From Heterodera schachtii (taxonomy: Eukaryota > Nematoda > Chromadorea > Rhabditida > Heteroderidae), in assembly GCA_023374025.1 (NCBI GenBank), contig SIJG01000013.1, positions 836,846 to 900,845 on the forward strand: a stretch of 64,000 bases of DNA, read 5' to 3'. Each line of letters opens with the position of its first letter. Position 1 is the stretch's first letter. Positions 1 through 10,781 of the stretch are shown here, piece by piece. The notes under the pieces were generated by a model that saw only the letters and a program-made list of their open reading frames with translations, searched no databases and had not been told where the DNA came from. Both the position numbers and the translations under genes were made by a program.

Positions 1-879
1 GCATTAAAACCGGAAACAGCCCAAAGAAGCCTTTTTTCGCTTCTCCCCCCCCCCCTCCCCCACCCCCCACTCATAAGCCTCGCTCACACTGCTCACACTC
101 CACACCGGCACAGCCGAAACAGCTCCATAAGCCGAGCCAAAAGCACCGCCGCTGCCGTCACCGCTGCCGCCGATTGAGCGCTGCAAAACGGCGCCATTGT
201 GGTTGTTGTTGTTGGCCTGTTTTTCATTTTTTTAATAGCCATCAAACCCCCTCACCCCCAAAAAAACCACAACTGACATTGTTTCCAGCAGCAATTGTCG
301 GCGGTTGGGCCACAGAAATGCCGGCCAAATTGTCCACCCGTGGTGCACGTCCATCCACAGCAACAACACCACGGCCATCCAACATGTGTGGTGCCTGTAA
401 AAAAAATCACAAAAAATAAGAATTTTTACAAAATTCAACCCCCAAATTTGCTGGAAATTAGCCCACTCCCCCGCCTCACATTGTGCTGTGCCATTGCAAA
501 AGTGGCACTGTCAGTGTGTGCCGCGCCACCACCACCAATGGCACCGCTGACTTGCGAAATGCGCGCCTGAAAAGAGCAATGAATAATTTATTTATTAACA
601 TTTTTTAAAGTTTTCATTTTCCATTAATTAACCCCATTTCCTCACTTGGTTGTTGTGCCCACTGTTGTTGTTGCGCCGTTGCACAATGTCTTCCTCCCCC
701 ACCGCCGCCGCTGGGGTTAGCAGCAGCTCCAACTCGCCGAGCATGACGTTTTGTGGCGGGTGGCGAGAACGGGCCGGCGGACGACCGCTGTTGTTGCTGT
801 TGGCCAAATTGGTGCCGTTGCTGCTACTCCCGCCGCCTTCTCCGCCGCTGATGCTCTCGTGTGGTCGCTTTCGAGGCAT
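1..879 (-). CDS. Low-complexity N/G/A-rich protein, 5' exons (runs off the window)
   Basis: I do not recognise this gene. It starts at an ATG at 879 (MPRKRPHES, a basic, NLS-like start). Exon 1 (879-646, 78 codons) ends CAA|GTGAGG. Exon 2 (566-480, 29 codons) follows a TTTTCAG acceptor and ends AAT|GTGAGG. Exon 3 (394-256) follows TTTTACAG. Exons 1-3 stay open in one frame and are rich in Asn, Gly, Ser and Ala, the composition of a disordered nuclear or regulatory protein. A further block at about 220-60 (ANNNNHNG, GGSGDGSGG) has the same composition and an acceptor, but the exon 3 donor lies in a G5 run and gives a phase that does not match it. Either another donor is used (AAT|GTCAGT fits) or the homopolymer is miscounted. 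The 3' end is outside the window. Confidence 0.6.
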
Positions 880-2035
880 TGAAGTTGTTGTTGTTGTTGT
901 GTTGGTTGATGAGCAGGAAATGAGGAGTGCTGTTGGTAAAAGGGAAAAGTTAAATTAATAAAATTTAATGGTAAAATAATGGTACAACAAAAATGCGAGT
1001 GATTGTAATGAATAAGAAGAAATGTCCAAGGGGAGGCGGGAAAGGGGGGGATGGGCGGGGATCTCTCAGATTTTCATATCTTTATGCTGATCTTCCCACA
1101 AAATATGACATTTATTCAAATTCCAAATGTTTCAACCGTTTTTCCACCATTTTTCCCTGCCCTCCACCCCCTACCTTTTCTTGTCCTTGTACACGTACAG
1201 CGCCTTATCCGTTGTTGATCAGCCAGCTCGGCATTTCCACAGCAGCGGCGGGGCGAAGCAGCAGCGAATTCCCCCCCCCCCCATCCGCCACTCCTCGGCC
1301 AAAGTCAACGTCGTAGACCAAACGGCGGAGAATGGCAACACACGAAAGAAAGGGGGGGGGACAGAGAGGGAGGGAGGGGCGAACAACCCAAATGTCCAAA
1401 CGGTTGAGCTGAGGAAGCAATCAATTGCTCAGCACTCGCAGAGAGAATTGGTGATGAACGGACGCCCCCCCCCCCGGCGATGAACGGACGTCCCCCGCCC
1501 TCCTCTCTTTTCTCCAAAGATCCGTTAGTGAGTAAGAAAAACAAAATTATTGCAAATATAAGACAGAGAGCAGGGGGGGGGCGGACAGCAAAATAGCAAC
1601 AAAATAGAACATAATTTTGAGAGGGCCTAGAGGAGAAAAAGTGTAGGCAAAATAGCATAGGAAAACACATAGTCCATCCACACCCCCCTCCCCCCTCAGT
1701 CCTCTGAACCCAAAAACAAAAAAAGTCATGTAGGGGCAGCAAAAATTATGCGCTAAACACAACCACCCCACCCGACCCCTCCCCCAACATCAGGCCCGCA
1801 GCTGCACAAAACAGAAAAAAAACAAATAGGGGCAGCAAAAAGTTGAGCACCAAAAGGTGCAGCAAAAAAAAGTCAAGTAGGGGCAGTAAAGTGTGCGCGC
1901 TATATCTACTAATGGCAAAAAATAAAACTGGGAATAATTTGTAATATTTTATTTTAAAAAAAATTCTGTTGGGGAAATAAATTGGGTAAGGTATTTATAA
2001 AAATAAAATAATAATCAAACAACAAAATGAATGAC
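880..2035. other. Homopolymer-rich region upstream of the left-edge gene
   Basis: No gene is supported. The stretch has many C/G runs of 7-10 bases and short degenerate repeats of GGGGCAGCAAAAA at about 1730-1890. Open frames here are compositional. It probably holds the promoter and 5' leader of the minus-strand gene that starts at 879. Confidence 0.5.
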
Positions 2036-2269
2036 TCACCGCGGATGATAATTGCCCAAGGGCCGAACAGATGGTGTACAGTAAGAAAGTCGAGAAATTC
2101 GACAAAAGCGAACAGCAGGGCGAACGCGAGCAATTGGTTTTTCTTGAAAATGTAATAATAATAATTCAGGCCTCATAAATTTTGAAAAATTCATTTTTCT
2201 TTTAATTTCGCAATTTTTCGTGCTAAAGATTGGTGACTTTGAAGCCCTTGAAGAAAGAGTTTTGTACTT

Positions 2270-2490
2270 GAAAATATTGGACACAGAGAACATGTACTTG
2301 AAAAAACTGAATTTTCATAAAATAAAGAGAATGTGTACTCGAAAATATTTAATTCCTTAAAATAAAGAGATTTTTTACTTGAAAAATATACAAGTCCGTG
2401 AATTTGTTAAAAAATAAAAAGAGAATTTGTACTGAAAAACATTAAAGCCCTTAAAATAAAGAGAATTTGTACTTGAAAATCATTTGTATT
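2270..2490. repeat. Degenerate AT-rich tandem repeat, about four units
   Basis: Units of roughly 55-65 bases repeat AAAATAAAGAGAATTTGTAC followed by TTGAAAA. Spacing and sequence drift between units. No coding potential is seen. Confidence 0.7.
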
Positions 2491-2592
2491 TCCATTAAAT
2501 TCCCATTTTCCTCAAATTTTTCGCGTTTTTTTCCATCTTTTCCTCTGTTTTTTTTTGCTGACCAGGTAAAGCATTGTGCGCGCAAAGTGCAG

Positions 2593-3560
2593 ACCTTTTT
2601 GTCACAGTGAACAATTGGACAACAGAATGTAATTTTGGTTTAGATTTCTTTTCTCAAACAGTTTATTCTCCTAATTAATTTATACTTTGTGCCGATAAAT
2701 CACATTTATGTAAATCAGTCTTCATATTAGCAGACTATCATGGGAAAAATAAAAAATCATTTAAATGAAAAATTTTTTCTCTTAATTATTAAAAAGTTTG
2801 AAATTTTTGGCATTTCCGGTCACATTTCAAATTTTTTAACTTTCTGGAAGAGATATTCCAATAAAATAAAGACACTAAATAAAACAATTAAATGTTTCTG
2901 TTCCTAAACAAGCATAGAAACAAAAGACATGTTCACCATTTATTTGTGCTTCTCGAAACATATGCAATTTTCATTAATCTCCCACCTTTTTGTCACAGTG
3001 AACAATTGGGACAACAGAATGTAATTTGGTTTAGATTTCTTTTCGCAAACAGTTTATTCTCCTAATTAATTTATACTTTGTGCCGATAAATCACATTTAT
3101 GTAAATCAGTCTTCATATTAGCAGACTATCATGGGAAAAATAAAAAAATCATTTAAATGAAAAATTTTTTCTCTTAATTATTAAAAAAATTGAAATTTTT
3201 GGCATTTCCGGTCACATTTCAAATTTTTTAACTTTCTGGAAGAGATATTCCAATAAAATAAAGACACTAAATAAAACAATTAAATGTTTCTGTTCCTAAA
3301 CAAGCATAGAAACAAAAGACATGTTCACCATTTATTTGTGCTTCTCGAAACATATGCAATTTTCATTAATCTCCCACCTTTTTGTCACAGTGAACAATTG
3401 GGACAACAGAATGTAATTTGGTTTAGATTTCTTTTCGCAAACAGTTTATTCTCCTAATTAATTTATACTTTGTGCCGATAAATCACATTTATGTAAATCA
3501 GTCTTCATATTAGCAGACTATCATGGGAAAATTAAAAAAATCATTTAAATAAATGAAAAA
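2593..3560. repeat. 392-bp tandem repeat, 2.5 copies
   Basis: The phrase TTTTTGTCACAGTGAACAAT recurs with GTCACAG at 2601, 2992 and 3384, giving periods of 391 and 392 bases. Copies differ by a few substitutions and one-base homopolymer changes, so the duplication is recent. The third copy breaks off near 3540. No open frame crosses the unit; it looks like a young satellite seed or array-collapse edge. Confidence 0.9.
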
Positions 3561-3750
3561 ATTCAACACAGAAAGTCTTTTTTCAGTTTCTTTCTTCAAT
3601 GCATAAAGCAAAAAATATATTTTTAATTAATTATTTGTCCCATATCTAATGATGAGTATTTAACCAATCTGCGTTCACTCCGCCCCTTGCGTAATTAATG
3701 CTGACCAATCAGTATTGACCCCTCACTCCCTTTTTTTGTCTGTACCAGGT
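3560..3750 (+). repeat. Dispersed repeat shared with 26290-26490
   Basis: A block starting near TTCAACACAGAAAGTC and running through TGCTGACCAATCAG to TTTTGTCTGTAC is found again, same orientation, at about 26300-26490. The two copies lie just before and just after the BTB array, which suggests they mark ends of a larger duplicated segment. Confidence 0.65.
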
Positions 3751-3760
3751 TCGCTCCATG

Positions 3761-3960
3761 CCTCTTCAGCGACGCTGCAGTGAAGGCACTCTCTCGCAGG
3801 GCAGAGACGCAGATGGTCTGTCGCAAAGTGAGTGGTCACTGGCTACGCTAGGATGCGTTACCACTCTCTGGTGCAGCAGCGAGTGACCACTGTGTGACCG
3901 ACCATCTGCGTCTCTGCCCTGCTGCGAGAGAGCGCATTCACTGCAGCTTCTCTGCAGAGG
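3761..3960. repeat. 200-bp GC-rich foldback (imperfect palindrome)
   Basis: The left arm (3761 to about 3843) begins CCTCTTCAGCGACGCTGCAG. The reverse complement of the right arm (about 3879-3960) begins CCTCTGCAGAGAAGCTGCAG. The arms share GGGCAGAGACGCAGATGGTC and GTGGTCACT blocks with few mismatches around a short centre near 3860. The element is much more GC-rich than its surroundings. It could be a miniature foldback transposon or a long hairpin RNA precursor; no target duplication was identified. Confidence 0.8.
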
Positions 3961-3962
3961 CT

Positions 3963-4778
3963 ATACAGTACCGGACGATACAAAAGGGAGCTCTACCTTA
4001 GTTTATACTTTTATACTAAAGTCGAAGCAGCGTAACTGTGTTAACAGTATCTTGAAAAAAGGATAATTTTTTCAGATTGGTTTAAAACAACAAAAAGTAC
4101 TAAAATTCCAATTTTATTCCATTAAAGGTGATTTAAAAAACCATCAAATAAAAAATTTTGACTTTACTAAAAAACAACTTAAAATTATTGTTCATATCAT
4201 TTGATAGCCTAAGTTTCCCTGCAAAAATTCAAAAAAAAAATTGTTGACTTTCGAAAAAGCTAAGGCTAAAAAAAATTCGAAAGCCCAGGTCTTTTGAGTT
4301 CTTTTGGTCATAACTTTTTTGAAACTTTTCAAAACTTTTTGAAATATTGCAGACTGATAGATGATTAGCTTTTGGTAAACTGAATTTTAACAAATTGATT
4401 TTGGCATTTTCATAAAATGTTTTTTTTTACAAGTGTTTATTTATGGGGCATGAATAAACTTGGTAATGTTTAATAATAAATTACTTAAGACATTTAATGC
4501 TTATTTGTTTTTCTATTTTCCTTTGTGTCTTTGTTTTTTTTTCACATGTAAACAGACTCATTCATCTGAATAAACAAAACAATTCTGACCTTAAAATATT
4601 GATCACAAAAGTCGCAGCATTTGCATTTTCTAAAAATGTTTTCCACATTTTCGAACGTTTTTTACATTTTAAATACCAATTTTTTGAAAATTTTGTTTTA
4701 TTTAAAAATTTTTTTCTATATTCAAAGAGTCGAAACATAATTTCTGTAATTGAATTCATAAAATTTAAAGCACATTCA
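3963..4778 (+). other. Spacer with the conserved 5' flank of the BTB array
   Basis: No gene is seen up to 4778. About 4500-4620 holds the 5' flank shared by array members: TTTTTCTATTTTCC, CACATGTAAACA, TTCATCTGAATAAACAA and a TTAAAAATATTGA-like stretch. The flank recurs near 9400-9460, 10240-10330 and 27290-27400. A degenerate copy of the TATAACTTTTTTGAAACTT repeat lies at 4170-4400. Confidence 0.55.
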
Positions 4779-5580
4779 ATGGCAATCTTTGACAAATTTA
4801 TTGTTGTTGACGAAAAAGCAATCAATGAATTAACTGTTCAGAACTGTAAAAACTGCTACGGTACATTCCATGATGTGACTCAATTTGCTGCACTGTATAT
4901 TTAATTTTTTAAATTTTAAATGTAAAAATAGTACTTAAAAAGCAATCAAATTTAATAGCATAATAACCAAGATGATTATTCACTTTACATATTTTAGTGA
5001 ATTCATCACAGGCTGGGGTACTGCATTACAAGTCAAGGACATTGGCAATGCTTCCAGATCGAATTCGGCGCCATTAGCACAAATTATTCGTTGGAATTGG
5101 GGCGAAAATGGGGCACAACAGATTATTCAAGTAATAAAATATAAAGAAATGATCAATAAAAAATTGATTAATCAATAAAATTGTTTTAGACCCATACACT
5201 TAACAAGGGCAGTGAAATTAATTACCGTAGCTGTGCCAATGCTTCATCATTTGTAATCTGAATTCTCAAAAAGCGGGAGACAAAAAAGTAAATGTGATTT
5301 ATAATTAAAAGAGGTCGAAATATCTGATTTTTTGGTTCCCGTTTTTATCAGTAATAAATGCTCAAATAACTTTCTTTAATTAGAATTTCATATTATTTTT
5401 GAAAAACTAAGTGAGTGAAGCGCTTTTTACTGATGCATTTTTTGGATGGTCCTCACCATCACTAATTGAATTCATTTTCCGTTTTTTGTTGTTGATATTT
5501 TTCCATTTTTAAGTGCGTTTCCGGCACCTTCCAACAGCTCAACGGACGACGATTTGACGGTGAAAATTGGTGACAAACAG
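4779..5580 (+). pseudogene. BTB-array copy A: truncated BTB-domain gene
   Basis: Exons 4779-4894, 4998-5130, from 5190, and 5514-5580 match the first four exons of the family. Exon 1 reads MAIFDKFIVVDEKAIN. Exon 3 has TGA at 5259-5261 exactly where other copies have CGA in V-I-R-I-L-K-K. The BTB-core exon that should begin V-A-V-S-A-H-W is missing from 5600-7130, as are all later exons. The copy is therefore both stopped and truncated. Splice sites of the remaining exons are intact (CT|GTATAT, CAA|GTAATA). The family's N-terminal half (exons 1-3) is a domain I do not recognise; it may be a divergent MATH-like sandwich. Confidence 0.8.
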
Positions 5581-5780
5581 GTGAAGCAAAAACAACAACA
5601 TTAAGCTTACTCCCCTCTGTTTTTCACCAACTGTTTTTTCTAGGAAAAAACCAATTTTTCGGTACATGAAATTTAGATACTAATTTATGCATGGCTACTG
5701 TACTTTAAGGCCTGTTCTGTCAAATCTATCACAAAAATTCGTCCGCAAATGTCCAGGAATTGTAATTAGAAAATGAGGCG

Positions 5781-5819
<39 letters not shown>

Positions 5820-7139
5820 GGGAGGGCTCGACTATAGACAGGGCTTAATCACAAACAAATGGTCTTGACCAGGTCACTAATAAACCTTGGTCAGTCACTG
5901 AAAACCTGGCTTAGATCACTGTTAATTCTTGATACTGATAAAACTTGCTCATATCACTGACAAATGGATTTGATCAAATTGATTTTGGCATTTTCATAAA
6001 ATGTTTTTTTTTACAAATTTATTAAAAGTGGGGGAAAATGGCATTTTAAGTGAGCCCACGTTACAACTAGAGCTCCAATTTAGGCTTTAAAAACCGCTAA
6101 AATAAGTAGGAACCAAATTTTTAATTCTTGATAGCATTCGATAGCCCTAAGTGTTTTCTATTATTCAGCAAAAATTTCAAAAAATATTATTAAGCAAAAG
6201 TTATGACAAAAAATGTTTAAAAAACTTGGTTTTTGAGTTTCTTATGTCCTAACTATTTTCACTCTATAAAATGTTTCAAAAATCTCATCGAATTCATCAA
6301 CATTTTGAAAAGTGGAGACGATAAGTACAATACATGTGATTAGACCAGTGATAGATTAAATGCCATTTGTAACGGTCAGTCACAGATTATACGAAATCTT
6401 TTTCAAATTTCTTTTTTATTTATTAGAGCACGACTAAAAAGGCATCAAAAATCGCGAAAAGGTCACTATAAAAGGCACCAAGAAATTGAAAAAAAGGCAA
6501 AAAAATCCCAAAAAGGCATTTAAAGTTTTTTATTTATGGATTTTTAGGGAGAAAACTCGTATAACATAATCAAATAAATTAATTTTGGTCATTTAAATGA
6601 GTATTAAATATTTTATAATTAATCGAATAAGGAAAATTTTTAAAGCAAATTTTTTTATCAAAAAAACAAAAATGAAATTTTGCGATTAATTTTTGAGAAA
6701 ATCTTTTTAGGGGTATTATTTTCTGAAAATTTTCGGGTCATTTCTTAGGGGTGTATTTTACCCGATTTTATTGTATTTTCAATGGAATAGGCATATGCCT
6801 CAAAAATCGGACTCTAGTTATTAAACATAATTATTGTCTAGCACAAAAAAAGGTTGTCAGAATCGTTTTTAGCGCAAAAAATTAGCAAAAAAAAATTATT
6901 TCAAAATTTCAGGTGGTGAAAAAAGTTCCCTAATTTTTAATGTCTCCAAAAATCGTCAAAACTCTGTCCTCTGGACAGTGTTCAATGGTTTTCTTATAAG
7001 AAAAAAGTTGAATTTATAAAATTTGTTTTTACGACTTAGTCTAAATGAACAAATATCCACTCCCATTAATTCGTTACCAAAATATTTATTTTTATTTAAT
7101 TAAATAAAAAAATTAAATTTTCAACAGAAATAAATTAAA
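5581..7139. other. Spacer with G35 run and two repeat remnants
   Basis: There is a pure run of 35 G at 5784-5818. A degenerate copy of the TATAACTTTTTTGAAA foldback repeat lies at about 6090-6310. A patch at about 6424-6827 reiterates AAAAAGGCA and is bounded by TAGAGCACGAC on the left and, inverted, TAGAGTCCGAT on the right, resembling the small TAGAG-ended elements elsewhere. No gene is supported. Confidence 0.5.
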
Positions 7140-9149
7140 ATGGAAATCTTTGACGAATTTATTGTTGTTGATGAAAAAGCGATCAGTGTAACAGTCCAAG
7201 ATTGTGGCAACTGCATCTGTACATTTCGTGATGTGACACAATTTGCTGCACTGTAAATTCATTTTTTTAAATTTAAAAATATAAAATAATATTTAAAAAT
7301 CAATCAAAATTAATAATTAGCCAACATGCTTTTTTCTATATAAATCAATCACATACAAATTTTTAGTGAATTTGTGACAAGCTCTGGTCCCACATTGAAA
7401 ATCAAGGACATTGGCAATGCTTCTTCTTCCAAGCCGAATGTGCCGGTGATTCCGTTGGCACAAATTGTCAGTTGGAAATGGGACGAAAAAGGGGCACAAT
7501 GGATCGTTGCAGTAAGAAATTTAAAGAAAATTATCAAAATTTAATAAAAATGATTAACAAAAATTATTTAGAACTATACACTCAACAAGGGCAGTGAAGT
7601 TAATTACATCATCAGTGCCGATGCCAATGATTCTCCTTCATTTGTAATACGAATTCTCAAAAAGCAGGAGAAAAAGCCAGATCAAAAAAAGTAAATATGG
7701 CAATAATTGACAGTGGTCGAAATAGTCCGATTTTATCACTAAAAATGCTCTAATATGTGTCTAATTGTTCTCAATTAGCATGCAAAATTTAAAAAATGAT
7801 ATTAGATTGAAGAAAATGATCACTAATGGATGATTTAATGTTCCTTTTGTTATTTTGTTCCATTTTTAAGTGCATTTCCGGCGCCTTCCAGCAGCTCAAT
7901 GGACGACGATTTGACGGTGAAAATTGGTGACAAACAGGTGATGAAGCAACAACATTAAGCTTACTCTTGCCCTCCCTCTCTGCTTTTACTGTTTTTTCAT
8001 GGAAACAAAATCTATATACACGCAAATGTCCGGGATGTGTATAAATTTGACCCAAAGTTTTCTAATTTTCCAAAATTAGATATTAAAAGACCAAATTTCT
8101 TTTTTTTCTACGGCGCTGAAAATTTTAGGGGCCTGTTAATCATATCACTGATAATTCCTGGTACTGATATATCTTGGTCAGACCACTGATGAATCTTTGT
8201 CAGATCACTAATAATAATTTTGGTCGTATAACTTTTCATTAATTTTGGTTAGATCACGATAAGTTTTGCTTAGATCACTGACAAATCTCGGTTAGATTGT
8301 TGATAAATCTTACTTAGATCATTGATTAATGATTAGTCTTGGTCATATTTCTGATAATTCTTGGTCTAATCACTAACAGTTTGACCAGATCACTAGTAAA
8401 TCCCGGTCAGATCACTATTAATTAATTTTTTTGATCAGGTCGCTGTGTCCGCCCATTGGCTGTCGTCCGTTTCCCCAGTGATCAGTCGTATGCTCAGCGT
8501 GGAGATGAAGGAGAAGCAGCAGCGAATGATCACTTTGGACGAATTGGACGTGGACATGGACCAATTCATGGAGTTTTTGGAGACCATCACTTATCTGAAC
8601 AGACCTTTTCTGCCCAACCGTAAGTCCATGATATTGTACTTATTCTACTATATCCCCTTGAAAAATTTCTCTCCGCTTTTTATGGGATTAAAATTATGAT
8701 ATTTTTATTTTTATTTTAAAAAAAATATGGATTTCCAATTTTTAGCCAAAAATGTGTTGGTGCTGCTCAAATTGGCCGATTAGTTTCAGGTGGATGTCCT
8801 TGCAAATATTTAAAAAAAAAAGAAAATTTTGGCACATTTTTTAACAAATTAGCTAAATTCACCATAAATTCTCTTTTTTTAATTAGAAAAATCACCAAAT
8901 TTTTTTGCCAAAAATATTTTTCTTTTGTGGCTCCTAAGTTTGTTCAAATTTTATTTATTTATTTCTGTTTTCAGGTGGCCGCGTTGAAGTCGCGCTGCGA
9001 AATTTCAAATTAACTTTTAGAATTATTTTTTGCATTTGGATGTTAAAAAATTGCGTGCCTTTTTCAATGCCAACCATCAACAGTTTTTTCCTATTATCAG
9101 CAAGGAATTTTTGTACAATTTATCTGTACGAGCGATGGCCGGGCTTTGA
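7140..9149 (+). pseudogene. BTB-array copy B: best-preserved BTB-domain gene, stopped in exon 6
   Basis: Exons are 7140-7252, 7367-7511, 7572-7690, 7871-7937, 8439-8619, 8746-8789 and a fragment from 8975. Exons 1-5 are fully open and correctly spliced. Exon 4 reads D-D-D-L-T-V-K-I-G-D-K-Q and exon 5 V-A-V-S-A-H-W-L-S-S-V-S-P-V-I-S-R-M-L, the start of a BTB/POZ fold (compare 'D V x L x V x D K x F x V x K x x L A x x S x x F' in nematode BTB proteins). Exon 6 reads NVLVLLKLAD then TAG (8781-8783), where other copies have D-Y-F-Q. Exon 7 has lost its middle and stops after R-C-E-I-S-N. BTB proteins usually dimerise and act as cullin-3 adaptors; that role is family knowledge. If translated, this copy would give an N-terminal domain plus two thirds of a BTB fold. 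Confidence 0.8.
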
Positions 9150-9569
9150 TCAAATTGATTTGATTTTGGCACTTTCATAAAATGTTTTTTTTTTGTTACG
9201 AAATTTCTTCATTTTTAACGGGAGAATTGTTATTTTTTCTGATTTGGATTAAAAGTTTTTGTTATAATGAATTTATCAAGTAAAGTTTTATCAAGCATTT
9301 GAAAAAATATGCTTGCTTTTAATAGTAAAAGAAAAATAATAGTTTTTAATTAAAAATGAAGGGACTTTTAGCATTTTTAAATTAATCAATTAGTTTTCTG
9401 TTTTCCTTCATGTCTTTTGTTCTTTACACATGTAAACAAATTCATACATCTGATTAGGGTCATTTTCTTCTCTAATTTTGGGTGCTAATTTTAGCTTTAA
9501 TGAGATTAAATTATCAGTTTCTAAAGCAATTAATCTTTTTCCTTCAATGTCTTTTGTTCTTCTTCACAC

Positions 9570-10242
9570 TAGAGAAAGGCAAATCAACATTTTTCTCTTA
9601 GCGAACATTGTTTTAATAAATATCAACATTGACGTTGATATTTATTTAATATCAACATACATTATGCCATCAACATAATTTCAACGTTATTTTTAAAATT
9701 GGGATAATTTTTTTAAATTTAAAGCAATTTTTTTCAAATGACTTTTGGCGGAAAAATAAAGTGGGGAGAGAGATAACAGAAAAGTGAGAGGGTGTTATAT
9801 TCAGCCCCAGTCATACAAAAGCATTTTTGGTTAAGAAGAATAAAGAAAAATTAATTAAAAAGAGAGTGAGATGGGAAGAGATTAAAGACAGAGAGAGAAC
9901 AGAAAACATAGTGAGAAATCTGCGTCTCTTACCAAAAGAATCAGCGAAGAAGAGACATGAACTCCCTTCCCATTGCGCTCTTTATTGGAATTATTTTCTC
10001 TACCCTCCTTCATCAAAAATGTTTTGTATGACTGGGACTGAGATCCAGCACTCTCTCATTTTTGCGTTATCTCTCGCAATAAAATTATATACCGCTCATT
10101 TAAATTTTAAAAAATTAGCGCAATTTTTAAAAATTACGTTGATATTTGCGTTGATGCCAGAATGTTAGTTGATTTAATTAAATACAACATTTAAATTGAT
10201 ACCCCGCAAAAACTAATAAAAAGGTTGATTTGCCATTCTCTA
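9570..10242. mobile_element. 673-bp hAT-like non-autonomous element, 8-bp target duplication
   Basis: The left end reads TAGAGAAAGGCAAATCAAC; the inverted right end reads TAGAGAATGGCAAATCAAC. CTTCACAC is present immediately outside both ends (9562-9569 and 10243-10250). An 8-bp duplication with TA-G-rich inverted ends is typical of hAT elements. There is no transposase. The interior has an inner palindrome of ATATCAACATTGACGTTGAT type. It sits in the 5' flank of BTB copy C. Confidence 0.8.
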
Positions 10243-10539
10243 CTTCACACATGTAAACAAATCATTTGAATAAACAACGATTTCTGACTTTAAAAATATT
10301 GATCATTTGGTCGCATTTGCATCTTTCAAAAAATATTTTCCATATTTTTAGGTTTTTTCTCTTTTTAATTGTGCCAAATTTTCTTTGAAATTTGTATGGT
10401 TTTTAAGAAAAAAATTTTCCAAAATTCACAGCCTGAAATTGCCAACATTTTTTATCTTAATATGAAAATAAATAAAAGTATAAGAAAATTATAAAGCATT
10501 GAACATGCTATGTTTTTTACAATGGTCATGCATATATAA

Positions 10540-10660
10540 TAGAGATCGTCCTGGACCTGAATCAAAATCCAGGTCCAGGCCATTTTTCGGCAACCTGGAT
10601 TTTCCTGGATTTTTGTCCAGGGAATCCAGGTCCAAGATGGAATCCAGATCCATGTTACCT
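10540..10660. mobile_element. CCTGGA/TCCAGG-motif element, copy 1
   Basis: Begins TAGAGATCG and then consists almost wholly of CCTGGA and TCCAGG words, ending near 10660 without a clean inverted end. Left-flanking sequence (ATGCATATATAA) matches that of the copy at 23984, so both sit at the same ancestral site upstream of BTB units C and F; the insertion predates their duplication. Confidence 0.6.
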
Positions 10661-10781
10661 TTTTTACGACTATGTACAAATGCATAAATAATACCTATCA
10701 CTTCCTTAGTTTCCAAAATATTTGTTTTTATTAATTAAGTAAAAATATTTTTAAATTTTTCATAAATTCAACGCACTTTCA

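Noticed and set aside
4497..4904. A 135-codon plus-strand frame beginning M-L-I-C-F-S-I-F-L
   Set aside because: Its first 90 codons are AT-rich 5' flank shared by the array. Only the last 38 codons are exon 1 of BTB copy A.
5784..5818. Run of 35 G as a possible telomere-like or quadruplex element
   Set aside because: A single homopolymer with no unit structure; its length may be a sequencing or assembly effect.
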